From positions 124,001 through 188,000 of the forward strand of contig NZ_JAAOHY010000004.1 of NCBI RefSeq assembly GCF_011308835.1: a stretch of DNA of 64,000 nucleotides. Direction: 5' to 3'. Positions 42,380-50,679 of the stretch are shown in pieces. Within the stretch, counting starts at the first letter, position 1; every line of letters begins with the position of its first letter. The notes under the pieces are model-generated. The model was not told where the DNA came from. It saw only the letters and a list, made by a program, of their open reading frames with translations, and made no database searches. Position numbers and translations under genes: made by a program. This DNA is from Paracoccus xiamenensis. Lineage in GTDB: Bacteria; Pseudomonadota; Alphaproteobacteria; Rhodobacterales; Rhodobacteraceae.

Positions 42380-43207
42380 ATGACCATCGCCGAGGCCGCG
42401 CCCGCCAAACTGAACCTTGCGTTGCATGTCACCGGGCAGCGCGCCGACGGCTATCACCTGCTGGATTCGCTGGTGGTCTTTGCGGCGGCGGGTGATCTGG
42501 TCAGGCTGGATCCCGGCCCGCTGTCGCTGCGGATAGACGGCCAGTTTGGCGCCGGGCTGTCGGTCGAGGAAAACCTGTGCCTCGATGCCGCCCGGCTGGC
42601 GGGGGCCGAGGCCGCAATCACCCTGACCAAGAACCTGCCGGTGGCCTCTGGCATCGGGGGCGGCTCGGCCGATGCGGCGGCGGTTCTGCGCGGGCTGGCC
42701 CGGCGCGGCACCCCGCTGCCTGACCGGCCCGAGCGGCTGGGCGCGGATGTGCCGGTCTGCGTCGTTTCGGAACCGCGCCGGATGCGCGGGGTGGGCGAGG
42801 TTCTGGACCCCGTGCCCGCGCTGCCGGATCTGCATCTGGTGCTGATCAATCCGGGCGTCGGCATCTCGACCCCGCAGATCTTCAAGGCATTGGACCGGAA
42901 GGACAATCCGCCACTGCCGCCGCTGCCGGACAGCTTTGACCTTGGCGCTCTGGTCGACTATTTGCAGCTTTGCCGCAACGATTTGCAGGCCCCCGCTGTC
43001 GCGCTGTGCCCTCAGATCGGCGACGTGCTGACCGCCTTGCAGGACGAAGGCGCACTTCTGGCGCGGATGTCGGGATCGGGCGCGACCTGTTTCGGGATAT
43101 TCCCCGATGCCGCAACGGCCGGGCTGGCGGCATATCGCATCGGGACGGGTCCGGTGGATTGGTGGATCACCGCGACGGGGCTGGCTGCACCGCCAGCGCC
43201 GTTTTAG
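42380..43207 (+). CDS. ispE: 4-diphosphocytidyl-2-C-methyl-D-erythritol kinase
   Basis: Phosphorylates CDP-methylerythritol in the non-mevalonate (MEP) isoprenoid pathway. The 275-residue GHMP kinase begins APAKLNLALHVTGQRADGYH, with the conserved catalytic lysine and DGYH. The ATP-binding loop is LPVASGIGGGSADAAAVL (about 88-105), and the C-terminal GHMP motif reads ARMSGSGATCFGIF. It starts at ATG 42380, just after the TPR gene. It is slightly shorter than many IspE proteins but all motifs are present. Confidence 0.94.
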   Translation: MTIAEAAPAKLNLALHVTGQRADGYHLLDSLVVFAAAGDLVRLDPGPLSLRIDGQFGAGLSVEENLCLDAARLAGAEAAITLTKNLPVASGIGGGSADAAAVLRGLARRGTPLPDRPERLGADVPVCVVSEPRRMRGVGEVLDPVPALPDLHLVLINPGVGISTPQIFKALDRKDNPPLPPLPDSFDLGALVDYLQLCRNDLQAPAVALCPQIGDVLTALQDEGALLARMSGSGATCFGIFPDAATAGLAAYRIGTGPVDWWITATGLAAPPAPF

Positions 43208-43231
43208 GATAGCATTGCAGGAGGTGCCGAC

Positions 43232-43966
43232 ATGCTGAGACTTGGCGTCAATATCGACCACGTGGCCACGATCCGCAACGCACGCGGCACGCCCTGGCCC
43301 GACCCGCTGCGCGCCGCGAAGCTGGTCGAGGAAACGGGCGCCGACGGCATCACGGCCCATCTGCGCGAGGATCGCCGCCACATCACCGATGCCGATATCG
43401 ACGCGCTGATGGACACGCTGCGTCTGCCACTGAACCTTGAAATGGCGGCGACGGCAGAGATGCAGACCATCGCCCTGCGTCACAAGCCCCATGCCATCTG
43501 CCTGGTCCCCGAAAAGCGCGAGGAGCGCACGACCGAAGGCGGGCTGGACGTGGTCGGCAATGACAACGCGCTTGCCCATTACATCGCGCCGCTGCGCGAT
43601 GCGGGCTGCCGGGTGTCCATGTTCATCGGTCACCAGCCCGAACAGATCCGCGCCTCGGCTCGGATCGGGGCTGCGGTGGTGGAAATCCATACCGGCGCCT
43701 ACTGCGATTACGACACCGAGGGGCGCATCGCCGAACGCGACGCCGAACTGGCCGCAATCCGCGAAGGCGCGGCGCTGGCGGCAAGTCTGGGGCTGGAGGT
43801 TCACGCAGGACACGGCCTGACCTTCGACAATGTCGGCCCCATCGCCGCGATCCCAGAAATCGCCGAGCTGAATATCGGCCATTTCCTGATTGCCGAATCC
43901 GTCTTCATTGGACTGCCTGCGGCGATCCGTGAAATGCGCCGCCTGATGGACGAGGCCCGCGCATGA
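43232..43966 (+). CDS. pdxJ: Pyridoxine 5'-phosphate synthase
   Basis: Condenses 1-deoxyxylulose-5-phosphate with 3-amino-2-oxopropyl phosphate to make pyridoxine 5'-phosphate in the DXP-dependent vitamin B6 pathway. The 244-residue TIM barrel starts [18 protein letters not shown] and continues with [36 protein letters not shown] and [11 protein letters not shown], all diagnostic of PdxJ. An AGGAGGTG ribosome-binding site precedes ATG 43232. The 3' end overlaps the next gene by 4 nt, forming a pdxJ-secreted protein-acpS string, the usual alphaproteobacterial pairing of pdxJ with acpS. Confidence 0.97.
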   Translation: MLRLGVNIDHVATIRNARGTPWPDPLRAAKLVEETGADGITAHLREDRRHITDADIDALMDTLRLPLNLEMAATAEMQTIALRHKPHAICLVPEKREERTTEGGLDVVGNDNALAHYIAPLRDAGCRVSMFIGHQPEQIRASARIGAAVVEIHTGAYCDYDTEGRIAERDAELAAIREGAALAASLGLEVHAGHGLTFDNVGPIAAIPEIAELNIGHFLIAESVFIGLPAAIREMRRLMDEARA

Positions 43967-44424
43967 TCCGCTATGCCCTGCCGCTGCTGTTTCTGGCCGC
44001 GCCTGCGCTGGCGCAATCCGTCGGCGATTGCGGCCATCTGGCCGCCGCGGCCTACATCGCCGAGCCGTGGGGGCAGAACACGGCCACATTCGCGAATGGC
44101 GATGTCCGGGTCGCACTGATCGACACGATGGAACCTGCCGCTGCTGCCGTGCACCTGCTGGTCCTGTCGCCGCCCCGCGACGAGATCGGCGAACGGCAAT
44201 GCAGGTTCGTTTCGCTTTCGCGATCCGAGGGCGGCGGCCCGATCGGCTTCTTCGACATCGATTTCGCCGCGCATGAAGCGGCATATGATCCCGCGCAAGG
44301 GCTGGTGCTGACCATGCCGATGGCGGTCTATGTCCCCGAAACCGGCGGCGGCGAACCGGCTGAGCTGACGGTGACAATCAACCAATCCACCGGCGAAATC
44401 AGGGCCGAGGTGGCGGGCTCGTGA
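43963..44424 (+). CDS. Hypothetical secreted protein between pdxJ and acpS
   Basis: I do not recognise a family. The 153-residue protein has a clear signal peptide ([13 protein letters not shown], cleavage near residue 18), two cysteines (Cys23 in GDCGHL and one in RQCRFVSL) that could form a disulfide, and a beta-rich remainder ending [15 protein letters not shown]. It overlaps pdxJ by ATGA and acpS by GTGA. It is therefore translationally coupled to both but probably unrelated in mechanism; a periplasmic location is expected. Confidence 0.85.
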   Translation: MIRYALPLLFLAAPALAQSVGDCGHLAAAAYIAEPWGQNTATFANGDVRVALIDTMEPAAAAVHLLVLSPPRDEIGERQCRFVSLSRSEGGGPIGFFDIDFAAHEAAYDPAQGLVLTMPMAVYVPETGGGEPAELTVTINQSTGEIRAEVAGS

Positions 44425-44831
44425 TTCTCGGCATCGGCACCGATCTGGCCAATATCGACCGTATTCAGGGCGTTCTGGAACGGCATGGCGACCGCTTTCG
44501 CAACCGTGTCTTCACCTCTGTCGAACTGGCCAAGGCCGCGCGGCGCAAGGACGAGGCCGGGACGCTGGCCAAGCGTTGGGCCGCGAAAGAGGCCTGTTCA
44601 AAGGCGCTTGGCACCGGGCTGGCCATGGGGATCAGCTGGAAGGACATGGCGGTGTCGAACCTGCGCACCGGCCAGCCCGTCATGCAGCTGACCGGCTGGG
44701 CGGCCGAACGGCTGGCCGAAATGACGCCCGCCGGCCATCAGGCCACCGTCCACGTCACCCTGACCGACGACCACCCGTGGGCGCAGGCTTTCGTGGTGAT
44801 CGAGGCGCTGCCGGTCGGCGATCCGGCCTAG
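44421..44831 (+). CDS. acpS: Holo-[acyl-carrier-protein] synthase
   Basis: Transfers the 4'-phosphopantetheine arm from CoA to acyl carrier protein. The 136-residue protein has the two AcpS signatures: [14 protein letters not shown] at the start, with the metal-binding Asp, and [15 protein letters not shown]. It starts at GTG 44421, overlapping the preceding stop (GTGA). The typical downstream lepB-rnc-era group is absent; instead a convergent minus-strand gene overlaps its stop by 4 nt. Confidence 0.95.
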   Translation: MILGIGTDLANIDRIQGVLERHGDRFRNRVFTSVELAKAARRKDEAGTLAKRWAAKEACSKALGTGLAMGISWKDMAVSNLRTGQPVMQLTGWAAERLAEMTPAGHQATVHVTLTDDHPWAQAFVVIEALPVGDPA

Positions 44832-45715
44832 CGCGGCGCGCCCTCTGCGAGGGTCGGCATTCGAATGGCCTGCAGCCGGGCGCGAAGCTCACCTGCCTTT
44901 GCGCCGGTCGGGTCCGTCATCGCGGCGGTGATGGCCGTATGGTCCATCGCATCGACAAGCTGCTTCGCGGCCTCTGCCTGCGCGGGTGTGTCGACAAACA
45001 GGACGGGCGCCGATTGCATGGCTGCCGTCATCAGCTGCATCCGGCGGGACAGATCGTCTGCGACCTCTGGCGACAGGGCCGCCAGCAACCGGTCGCGCAT
45101 CTGATACAGGCAGACAGAGTGATTTCCCGCCTCGCACAGCGTCGTCAGATCGCCCGGCAGCAACTCAGCCAGCTTGGTTTTCGGCTGCGCGCGCAGGAAT
45201 TCGTCGCATGCCCCCATCGCGCCCAGGCCGCACAGGTCGTGCAGATCGCTTTGACGGTCGGCGGGGGCCGTTTCGGCGGGCAGTGCGGCCAGGCAGCTAT
45301 CGGGATTGCCGGCGGCGCAGGCCAGCTCGGCGAATTGCAGGGCTTTTCCGGGGTCGGGGCTTAGCAGCCTGCAACTGTGAGAGCTGCGGTGCCCGTACCG
45401 ACTTTGCGTTTCGCAACGGCCCATGACACCCTGCCTGTAAGACTGCGCAAGCTCCATGCAGGCATCGGCATCGCCGTCATCGCGGCACTGCGAAATCATC
45501 GGCCGTATATGCGCGATCCGATAGGATAGGGCGCTTAGGGAATCCCAGAAGACCCCAAGGCCGATACCGGACGCGGCCAGCACCAGAATGACAAAGATCG
45601 CTGTCTTTCGTTGGTCAGTATTCCCGTCCGAGAAACGCCGCGGAGCCCACACCGCGGCCAGCCAGACCCAGCCAATGATGGCGGCAAAAAGCAGGACTGA
45701 AAGAAAGATTTCCAT
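44828..45715 (-). CDS. Hypothetical membrane-anchored Cys-rich protein with Sel1-like features
   Basis: A 295-residue protein with two N-terminal membrane helices (about 2-22 and 36-58) and a periplasmic or cytoplasmic helical domain. That domain contains paired cysteines in short repeats reminiscent of Sel1/Hcp-like proteins: [29 protein letters not shown] and [14 protein letters not shown]. Spacings near 36 residues and the [11 protein letters not shown] element suggest disulfide-linked helical hairpins. I cannot assign a function. It is convergent with acpS (4-nt overlap) and follows rarD on the same strand. Confidence 0.8.
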   Translation of the reverse strand: MEIFLSVLLFAAIIGWVWLAAVWAPRRFSDGNTDQRKTAIFVILVLAASGIGLGVFWDSLSALSYRIAHIRPMISQCRDDGDADACMELAQSYRQGVMGRCETQSRYGHRSSHSCRLLSPDPGKALQFAELACAAGNPDSCLAALPAETAPADRQSDLHDLCGLGAMGACDEFLRAQPKTKLAELLPGDLTTLCEAGNHSVCLYQMRDRLLAALSPEVADDLSRRMQLMTAAMQSAPVLFVDTPAQAEAAKQLVDAMDHTAITAAMTDPTGAKAGELRARLQAIRMPTLAEGAPR

Positions 45716-45772
45716 AACGATAATCTCTTGCCTTCCCGAGCCATGGCGCAGGAATAAAAGGATTTCTCAGCC

Positions 45773-46705
45773 TTATTCCGGCCGCAGGGCGGTTTCGTTA
45801 TGCAGCGCGCGGCGACGGTTGCGGGCGGACTGGATCAGCGTCACGGAATAGATCGCCAGCGCCGCCCAGATCATCGGGAATGCGATGCGCTTGGCGCCCT
45901 CGAAAGGTTCGCCGAACAGCCAGACGGCGATCAGGAAGACCATGGTGGGGGTGATGTATTGCAGGATCCCGATGGTCGACAGCCGCAGCAGCTTGGCGCC
46001 ATTGGCATAGAACATCAGCGGGATCGCCGTGACCGGGCCGCAACCGATCAGCAGCAGCGTGTCGCGCCAATCCTTGCCGAAATGGCTTTGGCCCTGGCTG
46101 TGCAGCCAGACCAGATAGGCGACGGCCGGCAGGGTCAGCAGCATCACCTCCAGCGTGAAGCCCTGGTTCGGACCCAGCGGCAGGCTGCGCTTGAAAAAGG
46201 CGTAAAAGCCCCATGACAGGGTCAGGCCCACGGCCACGGCGGGCAGGCGGCCGGCCTCGAACGTCAGGATCACCACCGCCGCCGCAGCGATTGCGATGGC
46301 CACCCATTGCATCCGGCTTAGCCGTTCGCCCAGCAAAAGCGCGGCCAGACAGACCGAAAACAGCGGGTTGATGTAATATCCCAATGCCGCTTCCAGCGCG
46401 TGGCCGTTGGCGATGGACCAGACATAGATCAGCCAGTTCACGCTGATCAGCGCCGCCGTCAGCGCCGCCATGGCCAGCAGGCGCGGGCGGGCGATGGCGG
46501 CGCGGATGTCGCTGGTGCGGCGTTGATACAGCAGCACCCCGGCGGCGATCGGCAGCGACCAGATGACCCGGTGGGCGATGACCTCGGATGGCGGGATATG
46601 CGCCATCGCCTTCATGTAAAGCGGCAGCATCCCCCAGAGCAGATATGCGCCCAAGGCAAAGGCATAGCCTTTTGGCGAATCAGTGGCTTGCGGCTGCTGT
46701 GACAT
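45773..46705 (-). CDS. rarD: EamA-family transporter RarD
   Basis: A 310-residue, about ten-helix inner-membrane carrier of the EamA/RarD branch of the drug/metabolite transporter superfamily. Visible family segments include YAFALGAYLLWGMLPLYMKA at the N-terminus, SNWLIYVWSIA-like NWLIYVWSIANGHALEAALGYYINPL, and FYANGAKLLRLSTIGILQYITPT. Substrate is unknown; chloramphenicol-sensitivity naming is historical. It is divergent from the secreted-protein gene at 46900. Confidence 0.92.
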   Translation of the reverse strand: MSQQPQATDSPKGYAFALGAYLLWGMLPLYMKAMAHIPPSEVIAHRVIWSLPIAAGVLLYQRRTSDIRAAIARPRLLAMAALTAALISVNWLIYVWSIANGHALEAALGYYINPLFSVCLAALLLGERLSRMQWVAIAIAAAAVVILTFEAGRLPAVAVGLTLSWGFYAFFKRSLPLGPNQGFTLEVMLLTLPAVAYLVWLHSQGQSHFGKDWRDTLLLIGCGPVTAIPLMFYANGAKLLRLSTIGILQYITPTMVFLIAVWLFGEPFEGAKRIAFPMIWAALAIYSVTLIQSARNRRRALHNETALRPE

Positions 46706-46899
46706 GGCCGCGACACTAGCGTGCGCCCCCGGCGAAGGGCAGGGGGAATCGACAGCCCGGCTGACCTGCCTTGCCCGCGCGTCCCGGTTCGATCTCGGCA
46801 GGTTTTCACCGACCCCAGTGCGGGGGACGGAACCATTTGAACCCGCTGTGGTCTGGCCGCGTTAGGTCGGTGATTCCCTTGGATCACAGAGGTATATCC

Positions 46900-47280
46900 A
46901 TGTTGAAGACGTCCATTCTGACCCTGTCGCTTGCATTTGTTGGCACCGCGGCCCTCGCCCAGACGGCGACGCCCGATCCCGATGCGGCGGCTGCCGCAGC
47001 ACAGAACCAGCTGGGCATCCTGGAATATTGCCAGGCCGAAGGGCATATCGAGGGCAGCGCCGTCGAGATTCAGACCAAGATGATCGAGATGGTTCCGGCG
47101 GCCGAGAATCAGGAAACCGTCGATGCCGCCTATGCCAAGGGCAAGGAAGGCACCGTCAGCGCGATGGGGGTCGAACAGACCCTTGCCGACGCCGCCACCG
47201 CCCAGAGCACCGATGTGAAGGCACTGTGCGGGCAGCTCGCCTCGTTGGTGGAGCAAGCCGCAGCCCAGATGCCGAAATAA
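46900..47280 (+). CDS. Small secreted protein, Ala-rich with a Cys pair
   Basis: A 126-residue protein with a signal peptide (ILTLSLAFVGTAALAQ) and a mature helical, Ala/Gln-rich body. It contains two cysteines about 65 residues apart, in LEYCQAEGH and KALCGQLAS, likely to form a disulfide. Similar short proteins are common in Rhodobacterales but I cannot name the function with confidence. AGAGG precedes ATG 46900. A strong terminator follows at 47301, and the 194-nt upstream gap supplies its own promoter, so it is a single-gene unit. Confidence 0.82.
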   Translation: MLKTSILTLSLAFVGTAALAQTATPDPDAAAAAAQNQLGILEYCQAEGHIEGSAVEIQTKMIEMVPAAENQETVDAAYAKGKEGTVSAMGVEQTLADAATAQSTDVKALCGQLASLVEQAAAQMPK

Positions 47281-47300
47281 GACTGCGCAACCGGTCTGAG

Positions 47301-47333
47301 AACCGCCGGGGCCATCAGGCTCCGGCGGTTTTT
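47301..47333 (+). terminator. Rho-independent terminator
   Basis: AACCGCCGG (47301-47309) pairs perfectly with CCGGCGGTT (47322-47330) over a 12-nt loop, with the T-run extending to 47333. It lies 20 nt after the secreted-protein stop and before the convergent TM2 gene's end at 47377. Confidence 0.88.
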
Positions 47334-47376
47334 CGTCGCTGGGTCCGGGGCGTGACTTTGTGCAACCCGCCCGGTG

Positions 47377-47712
47377 TCAGCCAGCCGCGGGAGTCGACGC
47401 CGCGATCACCGAATATTGCTGCCGCAGCGCATCCTTGTTTTCCTGAATCATCCCAGGGATCAGGAAGATGTCCACGAGGCACCAGATCCCGACCGCCGCC
47501 AGCGCAAGCAGGCCGATCCCGATCACGACGGTCAACCAGCCGAGGATGAACAGAACCAGCATGGTGATCGCTGTGCCAGTCTTGCCCAAGTAGAAGCGGT
47601 GGGCCCCAAAGCCACCCAGGAAAATCAGAAGAAGATAGGCGACCAGCGGCGATTTCGCGTCATTGGTGATCCGCTGTTCGACAAGCATCTGTTGTTGGGT
47701 GGTCAGGTTCAT
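47377..47712 (-). CDS. TM2 domain-containing protein
   Basis: A 111-residue membrane protein with the TM2 domain: two transmembrane helices joined by a short loop. The first helix motif is LLLIFLGGFGAHRFYLGK, with the conserved GxHRFYxG, and the second is ALAAVGIWCLVDIFLIPGMI, with the DxFLIP-like end. The N-terminus is polar and the C-terminus short. Function of bacterial TM2 proteins is unclear. It faces the membrane protein gene at 47899 divergently. Confidence 0.9.
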   Translation of the reverse strand: MNLTTQQQMLVEQRITNDAKSPLVAYLLLIFLGGFGAHRFYLGKTGTAITMLVLFILGWLTVVIGIGLLALAAVGIWCLVDIFLIPGMIQENKDALRQQYSVIAASTPAAG

Positions 47713-47898
47713 TCAATAGGCTCCAATACACACATAAGCAGAAGCTTACGCGCACAAAGCTTGCGAAACCGTTAACGCAGAACGGGCCGATGACGAAAGC
47801 AGCCGCAGCATTCGGCGCCTCACTTCACGATCTTTCAACATGACCCAGCACCCCATCCTCGGATAGGGTGCGACAAAATGCGCAGGGGAGGAAACGCG

Positions 47899-48378
47899 GT
47901 GGGTAACGATACGGCCCGAATCAATCTTGTCGGCTATTTCACGACTTTCATGGTGACGCTTGGCTTGTTGGCGTTGGTCAATTCGCGGCAGCCCGCGGGT
48001 GCAATGCCGGCGACTGGCACCTATCTGTTGCCGCTGCTGGTCATTGTCTGCCTGCTGTTTCTTGCGCTGACGGCGGTGGTGCTGTCGCGCCATGTCCTGC
48101 CGGGCGGGCGCCGGTGGAACAGTGCGCAAACCGAAGAAACCCTGCTGATGAATGGGATGCTGGTTGCCTGCGGCATGGGTGCGCTGGCTCTGGCGGGTTA
48201 CGGGCTGGCGGCATTCGGGCTGACCGGCGCCGCGCTGTGGGTGGTCAAAAGCTGGGCGCTGATCTATGCGCTGTGCTTTGCGGCACTGGCCTATTACAGC
48301 CGCCCGGCGCGGCGCGGGGGCTTTATGGCGGTCGCGGCGGTGTTCCTGACCTTCGCGATTTTCGGGATGCTGTTCTAG
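47899..48378 (+). CDS. Hypothetical polytopic membrane protein
   Basis: A 159-residue protein with about five hydrophobic segments and short loops; no family recognised. I chose the GTG at 47899 because a strong GGGGAGGAAA lies just upstream. An in-frame ATG at 47878 would place that site inside the gene. The region upstream includes a CACCC/GGGTG hairpin around 47850-47873. The gene ends 66 nt before a DUF6173 gene on the same strand. Confidence 0.72.
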   Translation: MGNDTARINLVGYFTTFMVTLGLLALVNSRQPAGAMPATGTYLLPLLVIVCLLFLALTAVVLSRHVLPGGRRWNSAQTEETLLMNGMLVACGMGALALAGYGLAAFGLTGAALWVVKSWALIYALCFAALAYYSRPARRGGFMAVAAVFLTFAIFGMLF

Positions 48379-48444
48379 GCGCCCGCCTTTTCCTTTCCGG
48401 TCGATCCGTGCATCCTGCCCGAAAATCAGAAGGGGCAGATCACC

Positions 48445-48894
48445 ATGACCAAGCCGCCGAAATCCAAAGGCAGAAAGACCAAGGCCAAGCCCGAGAAACC
48501 CGAGCCAGCACCCGCCCCGCGCGCGATCATGTCCCCGGTTCCCGCCATTGCCGAGGATCTGTGGCCGCAGGAGGACGCGGCCGATCAGGCCACGCTGCGC
48601 GCCGCCGAGGAGGTGTTCAACCACCTTCTGGCCCGCGTGAAAGAGTTTCAGGCCAGCCTGCCCGAGCATCACGAATTGGGCATTCAGCTTGCCAATTTCG
48701 GCGGCGAGCGTGCGGTTCATGTGCGCGGCATGGGCTTTCGCAACCCGAATATCATCGAATTCTATGGGCTGCTGGAGGGGCTGACGCAGGTTGCGGTGGT
48801 GCAGCATGTCTCGCAGTTGAATTTCATGCTGGTGGCGGTGCCGCCCGCACCGGAACAGCCGCCCTATCGGATCGGCTTCGGGGCCGATATCTAG
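48445..48894 (+). CDS. DUF6173 family protein
   Basis: A 149-residue soluble protein. The first 30 residues are Lys/Pro-rich and probably disordered. The rest fits the DUF6173 pattern known mainly from Rhodobacterales: a helical segment (EEVFNHLLARVKEFQASL) and then a beta-rich part with VHVRGMGFRNPNIIEFYG and QHVSQLNFMLVAV. The conserved QHVSQLNxML element is the best marker. Function is unknown. A GGGGCAGATC region precedes ATG 48445. The 3' end overlaps the convergent small membrane gene by 4 nt. Confidence 0.8.
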   Translation: MTKPPKSKGRKTKAKPEKPEPAPAPRAIMSPVPAIAEDLWPQEDAADQATLRAAEEVFNHLLARVKEFQASLPEHHELGIQLANFGGERAVHVRGMGFRNPNIIEFYGLLEGLTQVAVVQHVSQLNFMLVAVPPAPEQPPYRIGFGADI

Positions 48895-49145
48895 CGCCGC
48901 CAGCCCCCCGCCGCATAGGACGCCGCGACCAGCAGCAGGACCAAAAGCACCGTTGCGGCCATGACGCCGACATCCCATGGCGGGCCGATCACCAGCCCCG
49001 CCAGGCCGATTACCAGCCATAATCCGCCGATCAGCAGCAGGGCCTTGTTCGACCGGTCAGACCACAGCCACAGCGCGCCTGCACCGCCGCACATGGCGAT
49101 TGCGGTCAGAATCACGACGATTGCTTCCTGGTCTTCTGCGGGCAT
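48891..49145 (-). CDS. Hypothetical small membrane protein
   Basis: An 84-residue protein with three hydrophobic segments (AIVVILTAIAMCGGAGALWLW, ALLLIGGLWLVIGLAGLVIG, VMAATVLLVLLLVAASYAA). AAGGATGAGG lies upstream of ATG 49145. An alternative in-frame start 9 nt upstream (49154) is possible. No family is recognised. It is convergent with the DUF6173 gene and divergent from the symporter at 49222. Confidence 0.7.
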   Translation of the reverse strand: MPAEDQEAIVVILTAIAMCGGAGALWLWSDRSNKALLLIGGLWLVIGLAGLVIGPPWDVGVMAATVLLVLLLVAASYAAGGWRR

Positions 49146-49221
49146 CGGCCTCATCCTTGGGCGGCACACTCGACAATCTGGCTTTCCTCTGCATAGCTTA
49201 ACAAAAATGTGAGGGACAGAG

Positions 49222-50574
49222 ATGGAAAGCATCCATAACTTCGTCAGCTGGCTGAACGGCATCGTCTGGGGCGTGCCGATGATCGTGCTGATCCTTGGCA
49301 CCGGGCTTTACCTGCAGATCCGGCTGGGATTTTTGCCGATCCGCAAGATCGGCTATGGCTTCCGCATGATCGCCAAAAGCCGCAAGCCCGATGAGATGGC
49401 AGAGGGTGAGATCACGCCCTTCGCGGCACTGATGACGGCGCTTTCGGCGACCATCGGCACCGGCAACATTGCCGGTGTGGCAACGGCGATTGCGCTTGGC
49501 GGTCCCGGTGCGGTCTTCTGGATGTGGATGACCGCTTTTGTCGGCATGGCCACCAAATATGCCGAGGTCGTCGTGGCGGTGCATTACCGCCAGAAGGACG
49601 AGCAGGGCGAAATGTCCGGCGGTCCGATGTATGCGATCAGGAACGGGCTGGGCCCGCGTTGGGGCTGGCTGGCCGCGGCCTTTGCCATTTTCGGCGGGCT
49701 GGCCGGGTTCGGCATCGGCAATATGGTGCAGTCGAACTCTATCGCCGAGGCCATGCAGACGGCCTTTGGCGTGCCCAACTGGGTGATCGGGCTGGTGCTG
49801 GCGGTGCTGACCGGCGCGGTCGTGCTGGGCGGCATTCGCCGCATCGGGGCAGTGGCAGAACGGCTGGTCCCGACCATGGCCATCATCTATGTCGTCGCGG
49901 TTCTGGTGGTGCTGATCCTGAACGCCTCGGCAGTGCCGGGGGCCTTCATGACGATCCTGACCTCGGCCTTTTCGCCGACCTCGGCCGTTGGCGGCTTTGC
50001 CGGCGCGGCGGTGATGGCGGGCATTCGCTATGGCGTGGCCCGCGGCATCTTCTCGAACGAGGCGGGTCTGGGCACCGCCGGCATCGCGCAGGCGGCAGGC
50101 GCCACCCGCGATCCGGTCTATTCCGGCATGATCGGGATGATGGGCACCTTCATCGACACCATCGTCATCTGCACCATGACGGCGCTGGCGATCATGGTCA
50201 CCGGGGTCTGGACCTCGGGCGAATCCGGGGCGGCGCTGTCGGCTGCGGCCTTTGAAACGGCGCTTCCGGGCATGGGCGAGGAATTGCTGGCCCTGTTGCT
50301 GTCGGTCTTTGCCTTCACCACCATCCTCGGCTGGGCCTTCTATGGCGAGAAATGCTGGGAGTTCCTGTTCGGCAGCAAGGTCGAGACGCCGTTCCGCCTG
50401 CTCTGGACCATCGCGGTCTTTGTGGGCACGGTGGTCAGCCTCGATTTCGCCTGGCTGGTGGCGGATACGCTGAACGCGCTGATGGCGATCCCGAACCTGA
50501 TTTCGCTGATCGTGCTGACGCCGGTGGTGCTGATGCTGACCCGCGAATATCTGGACAAGCATCGCAACGACTAA
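49222..50574 (+). CDS. Alanine/glycine:cation (sodium) symporter
   Basis: A 450-residue amino acid symporter of the AGCS family, with about 11 membrane helices. Family signatures are TALSATIGTGNIAGVATAI, GGPGAVFWMWMTAFVGMATKYAEV, GGPMYAIRNGLG and IFSNEAGLGTA. The first and last carry the conserved residues at the Na+ and substrate sites. A GAGGGACAG ribosome-binding site precedes ATG 49222. Likely substrates are alanine and glycine by family. The gene is apparently monocistronic. Confidence 0.95.
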   Translation: MESIHNFVSWLNGIVWGVPMIVLILGTGLYLQIRLGFLPIRKIGYGFRMIAKSRKPDEMAEGEITPFAALMTALSATIGTGNIAGVATAIALGGPGAVFWMWMTAFVGMATKYAEVVVAVHYRQKDEQGEMSGGPMYAIRNGLGPRWGWLAAAFAIFGGLAGFGIGNMVQSNSIAEAMQTAFGVPNWVIGLVLAVLTGAVVLGGIRRIGAVAERLVPTMAIIYVVAVLVVLILNASAVPGAFMTILTSAFSPTSAVGGFAGAAVMAGIRYGVARGIFSNEAGLGTAGIAQAAGATRDPVYSGMIGMMGTFIDTIVICTMTALAIMVTGVWTSGESGAALSAAAFETALPGMGEELLALLLSVFAFTTILGWAFYGEKCWEFLFGSKVETPFRLLWTIAVFVGTVVSLDFAWLVADTLNALMAIPNLISLIVLTPVVLMLTREYLDKHRND

Positions 50575-50638
50575 GCTTTTCGGTCCTCGCAGGGCTTGAC
50601 GCCCCGGCATTCGTTGGATTGAAGAACCACAAACCCCT

Positions 50639-50661
50639 CACCCGCCCCGCAAGGGCGGGTG
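50639..50661 (+). terminator. Hairpin in the gap between the symporter and pheT
   Basis: CACCCGCCC (50639-50647) pairs with GGGCGGGTG (50653-50661) over a 5-nt loop. There is no T-run and the stem ends 18 nt before the pheT start codon. It could be an imperfect terminator of the symporter gene or a structured pheT leader. No leader peptide rich in Phe codons was seen, so classical attenuation is not supported. Confidence 0.45.
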
Positions 50662-50679
50662 CTGACATGAAGGTGTGCC

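Noticed and set aside
46706..46899. GGAAC followed by CGTT before the secreted protein gene, resembling an EcfG (general stress) promoter.
   Set aside because: The spacing between GGAAC and CGTT is about 26 nt, well beyond the 16-17 nt required, and no GTT occurs at the right distance.
50639..50661. Transcription attenuator controlling pheT.
   Set aside because: There is no short leader frame with clustered Phe codons and no T-run after the stem.
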